Assembly (NCBI GenBank): GCA_900768045.1
Contig: CAAGBL010000062.1
Coordinates: forward strand, 1-64,000
DNA from: an uncultured Alistipes sp.
GTDB taxonomy: Bacteria > Bacteroidota > Bacteroidia > Bacteroidales > Rikenellaceae
Length of the DNA stretch: 64,000 bases
Reading direction: 5' to 3'
This document shows positions 1-8,690 of the stretch, one piece after another (positions within the stretch are counted from its first letter, which is position 1; each line of letters begins with the position of its first letter). The notes beneath the pieces are model-generated. The model saw only the letters and a list, made by a program, of their open reading frames with translations. It did no database searches and was not told where the DNA came from. Made by a program: the position numbers and the translations under genes.

Positions 1-59
1 TCCTCTCGGTTTTGCACTATAATTGCTTATGCTTGGCATATAACCAAAAAAATTAAAGT

Positions 60-1508
60 ATGCAAAGTGTAAACAAAGCTAATGGATTTAAGCTGAGCGT
101 GATAACGCTCGCTATAATGAACGTGACGGCTGTGGTGAGCCTGCGAGGCCTCGCCTCAGAGGCTTTATATGGCCTGCAGTCGGCATTCTACTACCTATTC
201 GCCGCAATAGTATTCCTAATACCTACGGCAATGGTGGCGGCAGAGCTCGCTGCGATGTATGCAAACAAGCAGGGTGGTGTATTCCGCTGGGTGGGCGAGG
301 CATACGGCCCTCGTGTGGGATTCTTGGCGATATGGCTACAGTGGATACAATCAACAATTTGGTATCCTACAGTGCTTACCTTTGGTGCTGTGAGCATCGC
401 CTTCATAGGCACAGATCCTACAGCAGATGCGGCACTCGCCTCAAATCGTCTCTTTACCCTCGTGGTGGTGCTGGCGATATACTGGATAGCTACGTTCATT
501 GCCCTAAGAGGCCTTGACTGGGTAGGTAAGGTTAGTAAGTGGGGTGGCATCATAGGCACCATCGTACCGGCCGCCATATTAATACTCCTCGCCATAGTAT
601 ACCTTGCCAAGGGCGGTCACAACAACCTCGACACCCACACGGGATTCTTCCCCGACCTTACAAACTTCTCGAACCTTGTGCTCGCAAGCTCTATATTCCT
701 ATTCTACGCCGGTATGGAGATGATGGGTATTCATGTGATGGATGTCGACAACCCTAAGCGTAACTACCCACGTGCCATAATCATAGGCTCACTCGTAACC
801 GTGGCGATATTTATCCTCGGTACATTTGCCCTCGCCATAGCTGTACCAGCAAAGGATATGAGCCTCACGCAGACACTCCTTATAGGCTTCGACAACTACT
901 TCAGATTCTTGCACATGTCGTGGTTAGGCTCGGTGGTGGCAATAGCCCTTGTGTTTGGTGTGTTGGCGGGCGTGCTTACATGGGTGTCAGGCCCTTCAAA
1001 GGGTATCTTCACAGTAGGCCGTGCAGGTTACTTGCCCCCATTCTTCCAGAAGACAAATAGCCGTGGCGTGCAGCGCAACATACTCCTTGTGCAGGGCGTC
1101 ATCGTCACAATCCTCGGCATGTTGTTCGTGGTGATGCCCTCGGTGCAGTCGTTCTATCAGATACTATCGCAGCTAACAGTGCTACTATATCTAATAATGT
1201 ATATGCTAATGTTCTCGTCAGCCATAGTTCTACGCTACAAACGACCACAGCTCGAGCGCCCATTCCGCCTCGGACGAGGTAATGGCCTTATGTGGATTTT
1301 GGGAGGTCTTGGATTTGCTGGCTCGCTCCTCGCATTTGTGCTTAGCTTTATCCCGCCATCGCAGATTGCTGTAGGTAGCAAGACAGTGTGGTTCTCTGTG
1401 CTTATCGTAGGCTCACTAATCGTGGTGGTAATCCCATTTATCATCTACGCTATGCGTAAGCCATCGTGGAAGGCCGCTGATGCTGATATAGAGCCCTTCG
1501 GGGAATAA
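60..1508 (+). CDS. GadC-like amino acid antiporter (APC family)
   Basis: An inner-membrane amino acid transporter of 482 residues, the usual length for the APC superfamily. About twelve hydrophobic segments cover the chain, and the N-terminal region (residues 10-110, including the stretch around VSLRGLASEALYG and NKQGGVFRWVGEAYGP) resembles the glutamate:GABA antiporter group that includes GadC. Members of that group swap an external amino acid for its decarboxylated product and so consume cytoplasmic protons. The substrate here is inferred only from family likeness. The ATG at 60 is the first in-frame start after an A-rich leader. No decarboxylase lies in the window, though one could lie upstream of base 1. 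A strong hairpin follows the stop, so the gene ends its transcription unit. APC permease is firm; glutamate/GABA specificity is moderate. Confidence 0.85.
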   Translation: MQSVNKANGFKLSVITLAIMNVTAVVSLRGLASEALYGLQSAFYYLFAAIVFLIPTAMVAAELAAMYANKQGGVFRWVGEAYGPRVGFLAIWLQWIQSTIWYPTVLTFGAVSIAFIGTDPTADAALASNRLFTLVVVLAIYWIATFIALRGLDWVGKVSKWGGIIGTIVPAAILILLAIVYLAKGGHNNLDTHTGFFPDLTNFSNLVLASSIFLFYAGMEMMGIHVMDVDNPKRNYPRAIIIGSLVTVAIFILGTFALAIAVPAKDMSLTQTLLIGFDNYFRFLHMSWLGSVVAIALVFGVLAGVLTWVSGPSKGIFTVGRAGYLPPFFQKTNSRGVQRNILLVQGVIVTILGMLFVVMPSVQSFYQILSQLTVLLYLIMYMLMFSSAIVLRYKRPQLERPFRLGRGNGLMWILGGLGFAGSLLAFVLSFIPPSQIAVGSKTVWFSVLIVGSLIVVVIPFIIYAMRKPSWKAADADIEPFGE

Positions 1509-1510
1509 AC

Positions 1511-1547
1511 AAGGAGCTGACCCGTCGAGGTCAGCCCCTTTGCTTTT
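1511..1547 (+). terminator. Rho-independent terminator after the GadC-like gene
   Basis: Stem GCTGACC/GGTCAGC with outer AAGG/CCTT pairing lies 3 bases past the stop codon and is followed by a T-rich tail (TTTGCTTTT). It also sits past the 3' end of the convergent minus-strand protease gene, so it may serve both. Confidence 0.75.
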
Positions 1548-1565
1548 ATGAGTATGTGTGCCCAA

Positions 1566-4556
1566 CTAATTTGAGCCGTAGCCCGAAAGAGGGTGAAGCG
1601 ATACTATCCAAGCATTGCCGTAGCGAGTTGAGCCCGTGAGCTTGATGTGCGACTTGCCATCGCCAATGCTCACGCTGTACTCGTTCAAGAGCTGCTGCTT
1701 AGGCTCTGATGTGAGGTCGTCAGAGTCAGTAATCCATATACGGGTCAAGAGACCTGTAGACTTATCAATCTCGTAGCCCCAGAGGGTTACAGCGTGGTGC
1801 AATGTTGCAATATTACTGCTAAGCGAGATGGTCAGGCTTGCTATACCACGATCTATTGCCTCAACAACAAGCTCTGTGAAGTATTGGAGTCGAGCTTTGC
1901 CTGTTAATGATGAGCCATCACCCCATAGGTAGAAGTTGTTGTAGCAGTAGGTGTACATGTTAGGGTACAGCGATGAGAATAGGTCATGCTTGTAGCCACG
2001 ATAGAGGTGTGGCTCGATGTTGCTCCATACACTTGAGAAGTAGCCACCATTGGTCAATGGGTATGCCTGTGAGCCTGACGATGCGTACTCTCCACCATAG
2101 AGCTTACCCTCGAAATACCAAGGAATAGCCTCCTCAGGGTGACCACCCTTTGAGTTGTCCCACTGGTCGTGGTAGATCTCCATAAGTGCAAGCTCGTATG
2201 GACCAAACGAGCCATAGCTCTTTGTTCCAGGGCCATCTACGGCTGTTGAAGGGAGTGTGTTGCCCGCAGCAACATAACGATCCTGCCACCACTGAATCAT
2301 GTTTGAAGAGGCCGCAGCCCAGCACATGTTAATATCGCCATTTTCGCCCATACCTTTCTTGTTTACGTCATACCAGCCCGATGTCTGGCTAACGCCCTTG
2401 GCAAAGACAATCTCAGTGCCTGTCTCTGCGGCGATGGCGGTGATTGTAACGATGTTAGATGTCACGCCATTGAACTTAGCATATACCGAGTAGTTGCCAG
2501 CACTGTATGTGCTAAATGTTGTGCCGTTGAGCTCAGCGCCGTCTACGTATATCTCGCATAGGTCGGTAACGTTTGTGCTATTGTCAGCCTTTACAGTAAA
2601 TGTAACGCTATCCGAGTAGTTTGCCATGAGCGATGTCTTAGAGGCTGTGAGGGTCAACGACGATGGTCTGTACTCGGTTACAGTGATAGTGTTAGATATC
2701 TTTGCACCCTTAGTGGCATATACGGCGTATGTGCCAGGTGTCGTTGATGAGAATTCTGACGAGTACCACGAGTTGTTGATGTAAATCGAGCAGTCGTTTG
2801 TCACATCCCGACCATCTTGCATCACTGTAAACTTCACGCTGTCCGAGCCATTGCCCACAATCGATGACTTTGATGCTGATAGCTCAAGATCGCCCTCAAC
2901 AACAGGAGTATCTATGCTGCCCTCAAACTTAAAGTGGCGAGTAGTGCCGTCGGTAAATGTGATGTCAGCATGGAGTGTTGTTGCGCTACCGCTCTTTGCA
3001 ATGTAGAGAATGCCGCTCTTTGCGTTTTTCTGCACACCACCAATCTTAATGTTTGAGGCGTTGAAGTAACCCTTGTGCTGGCAGTAGCCGAGTGCGATAT
3101 GCTCGTAAGCACCCGATGCAATGCCGTCAATAGCGTTTACGTTGAGCGTAATTGCGTCGCCCGATGAGTTGCTGCCCACAAGTGAGTGGTAATTAGTTCC
3201 AGTCTCGAGACTTAGCGACGATAGGGTAATATCGGGCTGAGCGCTCGATGTGCTACCGCCGTTGCCACCACCCACCTGACCGCCGTTATCGACGTTTAGC
3301 TCACCGATATACTGCACCTTGACTGTTTTATGATTCTTGTCAATGAGAGTAATGTCAATAATGTAGTCGCTACCGCTCTTTGCCACCACCATCTCTGAAC
3401 CATTTGCAAGGCTTGCTGATTGTGTCAAGTCGAGGTTTCCTGCATTACGTGTGGTAAATAGGTAGCTGTTGTCGCCAAACCACGATGTGCCAACCCACGT
3501 ATATTTGCCCTCGTTGATAGAGTTGCTTGTTGCATACTTCTCTGGAATGTGCACGTCGAAGTATGTGTCGTTGATGTAGGCACGGAAGCCGATACCGTAG
3601 CTAACTGATACTCCTGAAACACCAGATTTAAATGTGGTGATATAGTAGTCGGGATTAAAGTTGCTCGCAATGCCACCAGTGTTATCCTCTACAACCTCCT
3701 CTTCGACCTTGTTGTCGGCGCTGAGTGCCAATTTGATTTTCGAGCTCTTGCCTGCCGACATCGTAAAGTCACGATTGAGGCTCTTTACGATAGTGTGCCT
3801 CTTTCTGCCTTCGACATATACGTTGAATTCGAGCTCAGCGCTTGGAATCATCGTTGGGAAGATGAGTACCGAGGCTATAGACTCATTAGCGAAGTTGTGC
3901 TGTGTGAAGTCGGCAATGTGTGATGTGGATGCCGAGGCAGTGTCGCTATATGCTGTGTAAATATTGAAGTTGCGACACTGCTCTAAGCTAAACTCTTCGC
4001 CAGAGCTGCGAGCTACCATCTCGATAGCTATGCCCTTCGTGATGTCGGTGTCAGTGTAGCCATCAGCGAGCGTTAGGTTGTAGTCCAACTTATGCATAAG
4101 GTGGCTAAAGCTCATAGGAATAGATGCCGACTGCGAGTTGATATCGATAGCCTCGTCGTGGCGTGCAACCATATATACCGCCTCGTCGTGGCGGCTGATG
4201 GTTGGGTTCTCGCCAATAGCGGGGTAGATGGCTGTGCATTGGGTGTACGAACCAATCGCCACGCTACCCGAGAAGCGAGCTGTCTTGCCATTGTTAGTGA
4301 TGTCGTCTGCTGATGCAATCTCAAAGGTGTAGTACTTTGTTATTGAGCCCGTGAGAGCCAATGTAATTTGATCGCCAACCTCCCACTTAGTCTCGTTGCC
4401 GTCAAGCGTAAGGCGTGTCTCGTCGTTGCCGTTTGCAACAACCGAAATCTCAACCATTGCTGGATCGAACTCAGGGTTTATAACCTCGATGTCGGCAGAG
4501 CACGACGCAATAAGGAGCATTAGGGCTGTGCCCAAATAGTGTATATACTTTGTCAT
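1566..4556 (-). CDS. Fimbrillin/Ig-like lipoprotein with C-terminal IdeS/Mac-type cysteine protease
   Basis: A 996-residue predicted surface lipoprotein. The signal peptide ends in the lipobox LIASC (Cys about residue 19). Residues ~25-280 look like a fimbrillin (Mfa-like) domain, with the typical TRLTLDGN..W..GD pattern. Residues ~300-540 hold two copies of an unnamed beta-rich domain. Residues ~550-710 are two Ig-like repeats. Residues ~715-996 match the IdeS/Mac (MEROPS C66) fold: catalytic Cys745 in CWAAASSNM followed by IQWW, His921 in HHAVTLWG, Asp944 in WITDSD. The streptococcal member cleaves the IgG hinge; the substrate here is unknown. The protease half is nearly identical to that of the gene at 4749-6443, so the two arose by recent duplication or gene conversion. 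It is last in a run of minus-strand surface genes. Family assignment is strong; immunoglobulin cleavage is inference. Confidence 0.88.
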   Translation of the reverse strand: MTKYIHYLGTALMLLIASCSADIEVINPEFDPAMVEISVVANGNDETRLTLDGNETKWEVGDQITLALTGSITKYYTFEIASADDITNNGKTARFSGSVAIGSYTQCTAIYPAIGENPTISRHDEAVYMVARHDEAIDINSQSASIPMSFSHLMHKLDYNLTLADGYTDTDITKGIAIEMVARSSGEEFSLEQCRNFNIYTAYSDTASASTSHIADFTQHNFANESIASVLIFPTMIPSAELEFNVYVEGRKRHTIVKSLNRDFTMSAGKSSKIKLALSADNKVEEEVVEDNTGGIASNFNPDYYITTFKSGVSGVSVSYGIGFRAYINDTYFDVHIPEKYATSNSINEGKYTWVGTSWFGDNSYLFTTRNAGNLDLTQSASLANGSEMVVAKSGSDYIIDITLIDKNHKTVKVQYIGELNVDNGGQVGGGNGGSTSSAQPDITLSSLSLETGTNYHSLVGSNSSGDAITLNVNAIDGIASGAYEHIALGYCQHKGYFNASNIKIGGVQKNAKSGILYIAKSGSATTLHADITFTDGTTRHFKFEGSIDTPVVEGDLELSASKSSIVGNGSDSVKFTVMQDGRDVTNDCSIYINNSWYSSEFSSTTPGTYAVYATKGAKISNTITVTEYRPSSLTLTASKTSLMANYSDSVTFTVKADNSTNVTDLCEIYVDGAELNGTTFSTYSAGNYSVYAKFNGVTSNIVTITAIAAETGTEIVFAKGVSQTSGWYDVNKKGMGENGDINMCWAAASSNMIQWWQDRYVAAGNTLPSTAVDGPGTKSYGSFGPYELALMEIYHDQWDNSKGGHPEEAIPWYFEGKLYGGEYASSGSQAYPLTNGGYFSSVWSNIEPHLYRGYKHDLFSSLYPNMYTYCYNNFYLWGDGSSLTGKARLQYFTELVVEAIDRGIASLTISLSSNIATLHHAVTLWGYEIDKSTGLLTRIWITDSDDLTSEPKQQLLNEYSVSIGDGKSHIKLTGSTRYGNAWIVSLHPLSGYGSN

Positions 4557-4567
4557 GGTGCCAATAG

Positions 4568-4687
4568 TTAAATTTCGTTTTCGTTCTCAAAATTTGGTGC
4601 TTCGACACCACTCAAAATGAAGCCCTCCTCTACCTCGATCTCTAAAGTCTCTACATCAGGGGAGCTGTAGTTTGTAATCTTTGTCAT
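4568..4687 (-). CDS. 39-residue acidic peptide between the two IdeS-like proteases
   Basis: A short open frame from an ATG at 4687 to TAA at 4568, beginning MTKITNYSSPDVETLEIEVE. It has no signal peptide and is rich in Glu. The stop lies 11 bases before the start of the 996-residue protease, so the two would be co-transcribed. The SSP-(E/D)-V-E-x-L-x-I-x-V-E pattern resembles tiny peptides I recall being encoded beside fimbrillin-type lipoprotein genes in Bacteroidales; that is recollection and could not be checked. Codon use matches the neighbours. Function unknown. It is more likely a real gene than chance because of its position, direction and in-frame fit between two related genes. Confidence 0.6.
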   Translation of the reverse strand: MTKITNYSSPDVETLEIEVEEGFILSGVEAPNFENENEI

Positions 4688-4709
4688 CTCTTTGGTATCA
4701 TTAACGATT

Positions 4710-4737
4710 GAAGTGTTCAACAGATGCTGAACACTTC
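4710..4737. terminator. Perfect 10-bp hairpin between protease gene and small peptide gene
   Basis: GAAGTGTTCA/TGAACACTTC with an 8-base loop, just downstream of the minus-strand gene ending at 4749. No T-run follows on the minus strand, so it may be a processing or attenuation hairpin rather than a full terminator. Confidence 0.45.
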
Positions 4738-4748
4738 ATTTATTATTT

Positions 4749-6443
4749 TTACTTGTTTGCTGAACCGTAGCCTGAAAGTGGGTGTATTGATACTATCCAA
4801 GCATTGCCGTAGCGAGTTGAGCCCGTGAGCTTAATGTGCGACTTGCCCTCGCCAATGCTCACGCTGTACTCGTTCAAGAGCTGCTGCTTAGGCTCTGATG
4901 TGAGGTCGTCAGAGTCAGTAATCCATATACGGGTCAAGAGACCTGTAGACTTGTCAATCTCGTAGCCCCAGAGGGTTACAGCGTGGTGCAATGATGCAAT
5001 ATTATCGCTAAGCGAGATGGTCATGCTAGCTATACCACGATCTATTGCCTCAACAACAAGGTTAGAGAAGAAGAGAAGACGCTCCTGGCCCTGCAATGAT
5101 GAGCCATTACCCCATAGGTAGTAGTTGTTGTAGCAGTAGGTGTACATGTTAGGGTACTGCGATGGGAAGATGTCATGCTTGTAGCCACGATAGAGGTGTG
5201 GCTCGATGCTGCTCCAAATGCTTGAGTAATAACCGCCCGCAGTCTTTGGTGTTGCTTGTGAGCCTGCTGAAGCATACTCGCCACCGTATAGACTACCCTC
5301 GAAATACCAAGGAATAGCCTCCTCAGGGTGACCACCCTTTGAGTTGTTCCAATCGTCGTGGTAGATCTCCATGAGTGCAAGCTCGTATGGGCCAAATGAG
5401 CTGTATGTCTTTGTGCCTGGTCCATTTACGGCTGTCGCAGGGAGTGTATTGCCCGCAGCAACATAACGATCCTGCCACCACTGAATCATGTTTGAAGAGG
5501 CTGCAGCCCAGCACATGTTGATATCGCCATTGTCGCCCATACCCTTCTTATTTACGTCGTACCAACCTGAGCTGATTGTTACGCCCTCGGCAAAGTGAAT
5601 CTCAGTGCCTGTCTCTACGGCAGTAGCTGTGATGGTAATCTCATTTGACTTAACATTGCCCTTAACTGCATAGATAACATACTCGCCAGCTGCGGTTGTT
5701 GCAAACTTATTGCCGTTTAAGATGCTGCCATTAGCATAGATTGTACACTTGCTTGTTACGTTTCCTCCATCCTGAATAGCGGTAATAGTTGCGCTATCAA
5801 TGCCGTTAGCCTTGATTGTTGTTGATGATGCCTCAATAGTGATAGGCTTCTCCTCCTCGACGATAACCATCTTAGCAGTTATCTGAACCTCGTTTGAGGT
5901 CAACTCCTCGTACTTAGCGTAGAAAGTGTATACACCAACCTCAGTTGTTGAGAATGTCTTACCGCTAAGGGCTGTATTGTCCTTAGCATTGTAGATAGTA
6001 GCCTCTACCTCGACATTGTCAACCGTAGTTGTGAATGTAGCTGTCTGCACGCCATCTGCGTCGATAGTTTTCTTATCTACGTTGAGCACCAACTCTCCCT
6101 CTGTTGGCTCTGGGGTAGGAGTCTCGCCTGGCTCGGTAGCCTGAACGCCGATAGGATTAGAAATCTCGTTGCCATATTTAGCAAAGAACACATACTCGCC
6201 AGCATACTTTGTCTTGAAGGTGTTGCCATCGAGAGCCTCTTGTGTGTCGGCAAAGAGGATTGTGGCGTTTACCACATTCTTGTTTTGGTCGGTAACGGTA
6301 AATGTTGCTGTATCTTCACCATCGGCAACAATCGTAAATTTGTCTACTGAAAGCAGTAGTGTTTGTGTTGGGTCCACAGGTGGCTGAGTCTCGCATGCTG
6401 CGATGCCAAGCAATGCCACCAATGCAAAAATTAATCTTTTCAT
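4749..6443 (-). CDS. Ig-like lipoprotein with C-terminal IdeS/Mac-type cysteine protease
   Basis: A 564-residue predicted surface lipoprotein. The chosen start at 6443 gives the signal peptide MKRLIFALVALLGIAAC with its lipobox Cys; the frame stays open 15 codons further upstream, but that extension would spoil the signal peptide. Three Ig-like repeats (~75 residues each, with the recurring pattern ADG..TATFT and a closing AGEYVFYAKY-like strand) are followed by a C66-type protease domain: Cys311 in CWAAASSNM, His487 in HHAVTLWG, Asp510 in WITDSD. It lacks the fimbrillin-like head of its paralog at 1566-4556 but shares an almost identical protease half. It lies between an Fn3-type lipoprotein gene (54-bp gap) and the 39-residue peptide gene, so the four look like one transcription unit. 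Protease family is clear; substrate unknown. Confidence 0.88.
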   Translation of the reverse strand: MKRLIFALVALLGIAACETQPPVDPTQTLLLSVDKFTIVADGEDTATFTVTDQNKNVVNATILFADTQEALDGNTFKTKYAGEYVFFAKYGNEISNPIGVQATEPGETPTPEPTEGELVLNVDKKTIDADGVQTATFTTTVDNVEVEATIYNAKDNTALSGKTFSTTEVGVYTFYAKYEELTSNEVQITAKMVIVEEEKPITIEASSTTIKANGIDSATITAIQDGGNVTSKCTIYANGSILNGNKFATTAAGEYVIYAVKGNVKSNEITITATAVETGTEIHFAEGVTISSGWYDVNKKGMGDNGDINMCWAAASSNMIQWWQDRYVAAGNTLPATAVNGPGTKTYSSFGPYELALMEIYHDDWNNSKGGHPEEAIPWYFEGSLYGGEYASAGSQATPKTAGGYYSSIWSSIEPHLYRGYKHDIFPSQYPNMYTYCYNNYYLWGNGSSLQGQERLLFFSNLVVEAIDRGIASMTISLSDNIASLHHAVTLWGYEIDKSTGLLTRIWITDSDDLTSEPKQQLLNEYSVSIGEGKSHIKLTGSTRYGNAWIVSIHPLSGYGSANK

Positions 6444-6496
6444 ACCAATATTATACATGTAGGGTGAGGAGGTTTGCTCCCCACCCATTTAGGTTA

Positions 6497-8530
6497 TTAC
6501 TTTACTCGCTCAAGAATTACGTCGCTTACTCCCCACGCCTCCATTCGAGGTGTAGCACTGTTGTCGAGGTATACCGATGGGAGGTATATGCCATTGAAGA
6601 ACTCTGCACCGGCGTGGCATGCTCCAATTACAAGAGTGTTGCCATCAGCTGAGAGTGTTACTGGGAATGTCGTTGGAGCAGCACCACGAGCATCGAAGTC
6701 GCCACCAACGAAGTAGTATGCTCCCATATCACTCCAGTTGAAGAGTGGACAAGTGTTTGACGAAGGAACTGAGAGTGTGTCGCCCTCACCAATCTCAAGG
6801 AAGATCTTAGGGCCGTAGTCACGATATACGAGATTTGGGCTATAAGAGTAGTACTTAGGACGATTCTCAAGTAGGTCAGCTGGGGTGTATACCGCAACAG
6901 GCTCATATTGACCTCCAGCTGTTACCTCGAATGGGAAGCCGAGAATTACGAGACGGTTCTGGTTGCGATAGTCTGTGCTACTCTTCTCATCAACGCCCTG
7001 AGCAATGGTAACAATCTCACTCACACGTGCCTCTACCAAGTTCTCTTGGACAAGATCGTAGGTAAGTCTCCACTCGCCAAGAAGCGATGTGAATAGTTCA
7101 GACTCTACACGAGGTGCTGGAGCCTGTGCAGCAGTATATGCAGTCGTCGCCTTAACTGTTGCAGTCTTTTCAGCATTCTCAACAATTACCAATGCAGTGT
7201 ATTCAACCTCTGGCCATAGGTTCTCCATCTTAATTGTAAGGCCTGTAGATGCAACTGCGGCTACCTGCTCTGCGCTGAGTGGAGTACCCATGTTAGATGC
7301 GATATACTCATCATCGTAGCCCTCAGAGCGACGCTCCATAAGCTCAGGGGTTGCGCGGAATACAACCTTTACAGAGGCAGCACCCTCTGAGTAGAGGTTG
7401 AGGTTGAGGGTGTTGTGTGCATTCTCTGCTGGCTTTGTGATAGACATTGTAATCTCTGGGGCAGCAAGTACCTTGTCCGTAGTTGTGAAAGGAATAGTGG
7501 TAAGTGCATCGCCACCCTTGTTGTCCTTAAGATATGTAATACAGTAGTAATCAGTGTTAGGGGTGAGACCCTCACAAATAGCATTGTTGGCTGAGGTAAG
7601 TCTCCATGAGCCTGAGTCGCTACGCTGGATTAGAGACTTAATGATAGCTGAACCACCATTTGCGAAGAAGTATTCATAGTCGGCAACTGAGCGTACCCAT
7701 ACCCAATACTCCGAAACTGCTGAGCTTGGAGTAGTCTTAATCTGTACAGATGTAGATGTGATATTAGATAGCTCTGCTGTTATCGTCTCATTAGAAGATG
7801 GCTTGCTGAGTGTTCTAAACTCTTTTACGTAGATGTCACCAACGATATTAGGGTATGGGGTTGAGCCATCTGACCTAGATGCAATGATATAGTAGTCGCT
7901 ATCCTCACGCATGCGAGTATCGTATTCGTTGTATCTTCCACCATCAATCCACTCTACATCAATTGGGCCATTATCACGGATTGCAATGCCCTCGGTTGAG
8001 AAGTATGATTCAACGGTTTGATTATAGTACTCAAGGGATGCCTTGTCTATGCACTGGAACAAGATGTTGCCAGAGAGCTCGATAGAGAATGATACGTTGT
8101 TGTAACCAATATTCTTAATCTTGATAGGGTTGTTGCTATCGTCTGATGCAGTTGTGAAGGCTAACTTTTGGGGCGAGCTCAACACTCCATTGTCCTTGGC
8201 ACGAAGCACAGCAAATAGGGTGTACTCAGTCTCGCCATTAAGATTATCAACCGTAATGGTTGCCTTCTGCTCAATATCCTTCGAGTTACGAGCAAAAATC
8301 TCGTCAATAGTAGGATTTGTGTAGCCCTTAGCAACAACAGCATAGCCAAGCGTACCTGCGGTGTTACTACTCACCTCAAAGGTAAATGACTCTGCAGTAA
8401 CCTCGCCTGCGGTAAGCGTAATCTGAGGTTTCTCACTTGGTGTTGGCTCTGGTGTCGGATTGTCGGGCTCACACCCCACCACGAACATAACACTTGCGAT
8501 AAGCGCAAAAATGTTGAAAAGTTTTCTCAT
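6497..8530 (-). CDS. Fn3-repeat lipoprotein of unknown function
   Basis: A 677-residue predicted surface lipoprotein with signal MRKLFNIFALIASVMFVVGC. After a Pro/Thr/Glu linker come about four fibronectin-III-like units (roughly residues 35-130, 132-240, 245-352, 355-460), recognised by the repeated ending 'L.P.TEYT.. ..A' and TT-rich strands. The last ~200 residues begin LLGEWRLTYDL, like the opening strand of lipocalin-type calycin domains of Bacteroidetes lipoproteins. No catalytic motif is visible. It is first in the minus-strand cluster that also encodes the two IdeS-like proteases, so a role with them at the cell surface is plausible but inferred. Confidence 0.7.
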   Translation of the reverse strand: MRKLFNIFALIASVMFVVGCEPDNPTPEPTPSEKPQITLTAGEVTAESFTFEVSSNTAGTLGYAVVAKGYTNPTIDEIFARNSKDIEQKATITVDNLNGETEYTLFAVLRAKDNGVLSSPQKLAFTTASDDSNNPIKIKNIGYNNVSFSIELSGNILFQCIDKASLEYYNQTVESYFSTEGIAIRDNGPIDVEWIDGGRYNEYDTRMREDSDYYIIASRSDGSTPYPNIVGDIYVKEFRTLSKPSSNETITAELSNITSTSVQIKTTPSSAVSEYWVWVRSVADYEYFFANGGSAIIKSLIQRSDSGSWRLTSANNAICEGLTPNTDYYCITYLKDNKGGDALTTIPFTTTDKVLAAPEITMSITKPAENAHNTLNLNLYSEGAASVKVVFRATPELMERRSEGYDDEYIASNMGTPLSAEQVAAVASTGLTIKMENLWPEVEYTALVIVENAEKTATVKATTAYTAAQAPAPRVESELFTSLLGEWRLTYDLVQENLVEARVSEIVTIAQGVDEKSSTDYRNQNRLVILGFPFEVTAGGQYEPVAVYTPADLLENRPKYYSYSPNLVYRDYGPKIFLEIGEGDTLSVPSSNTCPLFNWSDMGAYYFVGGDFDARGAAPTTFPVTLSADGNTLVIGACHAGAEFFNGIYLPSVYLDNSATPRMEAWGVSDVILERVK

Positions 8531-8646
8531 GGTAATTTTAGGTTTTATTAAGTTAATTATCTCTCTGTTGATTACATATCCCTCTTAGGGATAAACTCTA
8601 TATTCGGCGCAAAAATAATCAAAAAATGTGAAATTACTAATAATTT

Positions 8647-8668
8647 ACTAATTACTTCACGTAATTAA
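8647..8668 (-). terminator. Weak hairpin after meaB
   Basis: TAATTAC/GTAATTA inverted repeat just downstream of meaB on the minus strand, AT-rich and without a strong T-run. It is the only candidate terminator between meaB and the lipoprotein gene cluster. Confidence 0.35.
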
Positions 8669-8690
8669 CAGCTTTTTGCCTATCTCTGTT

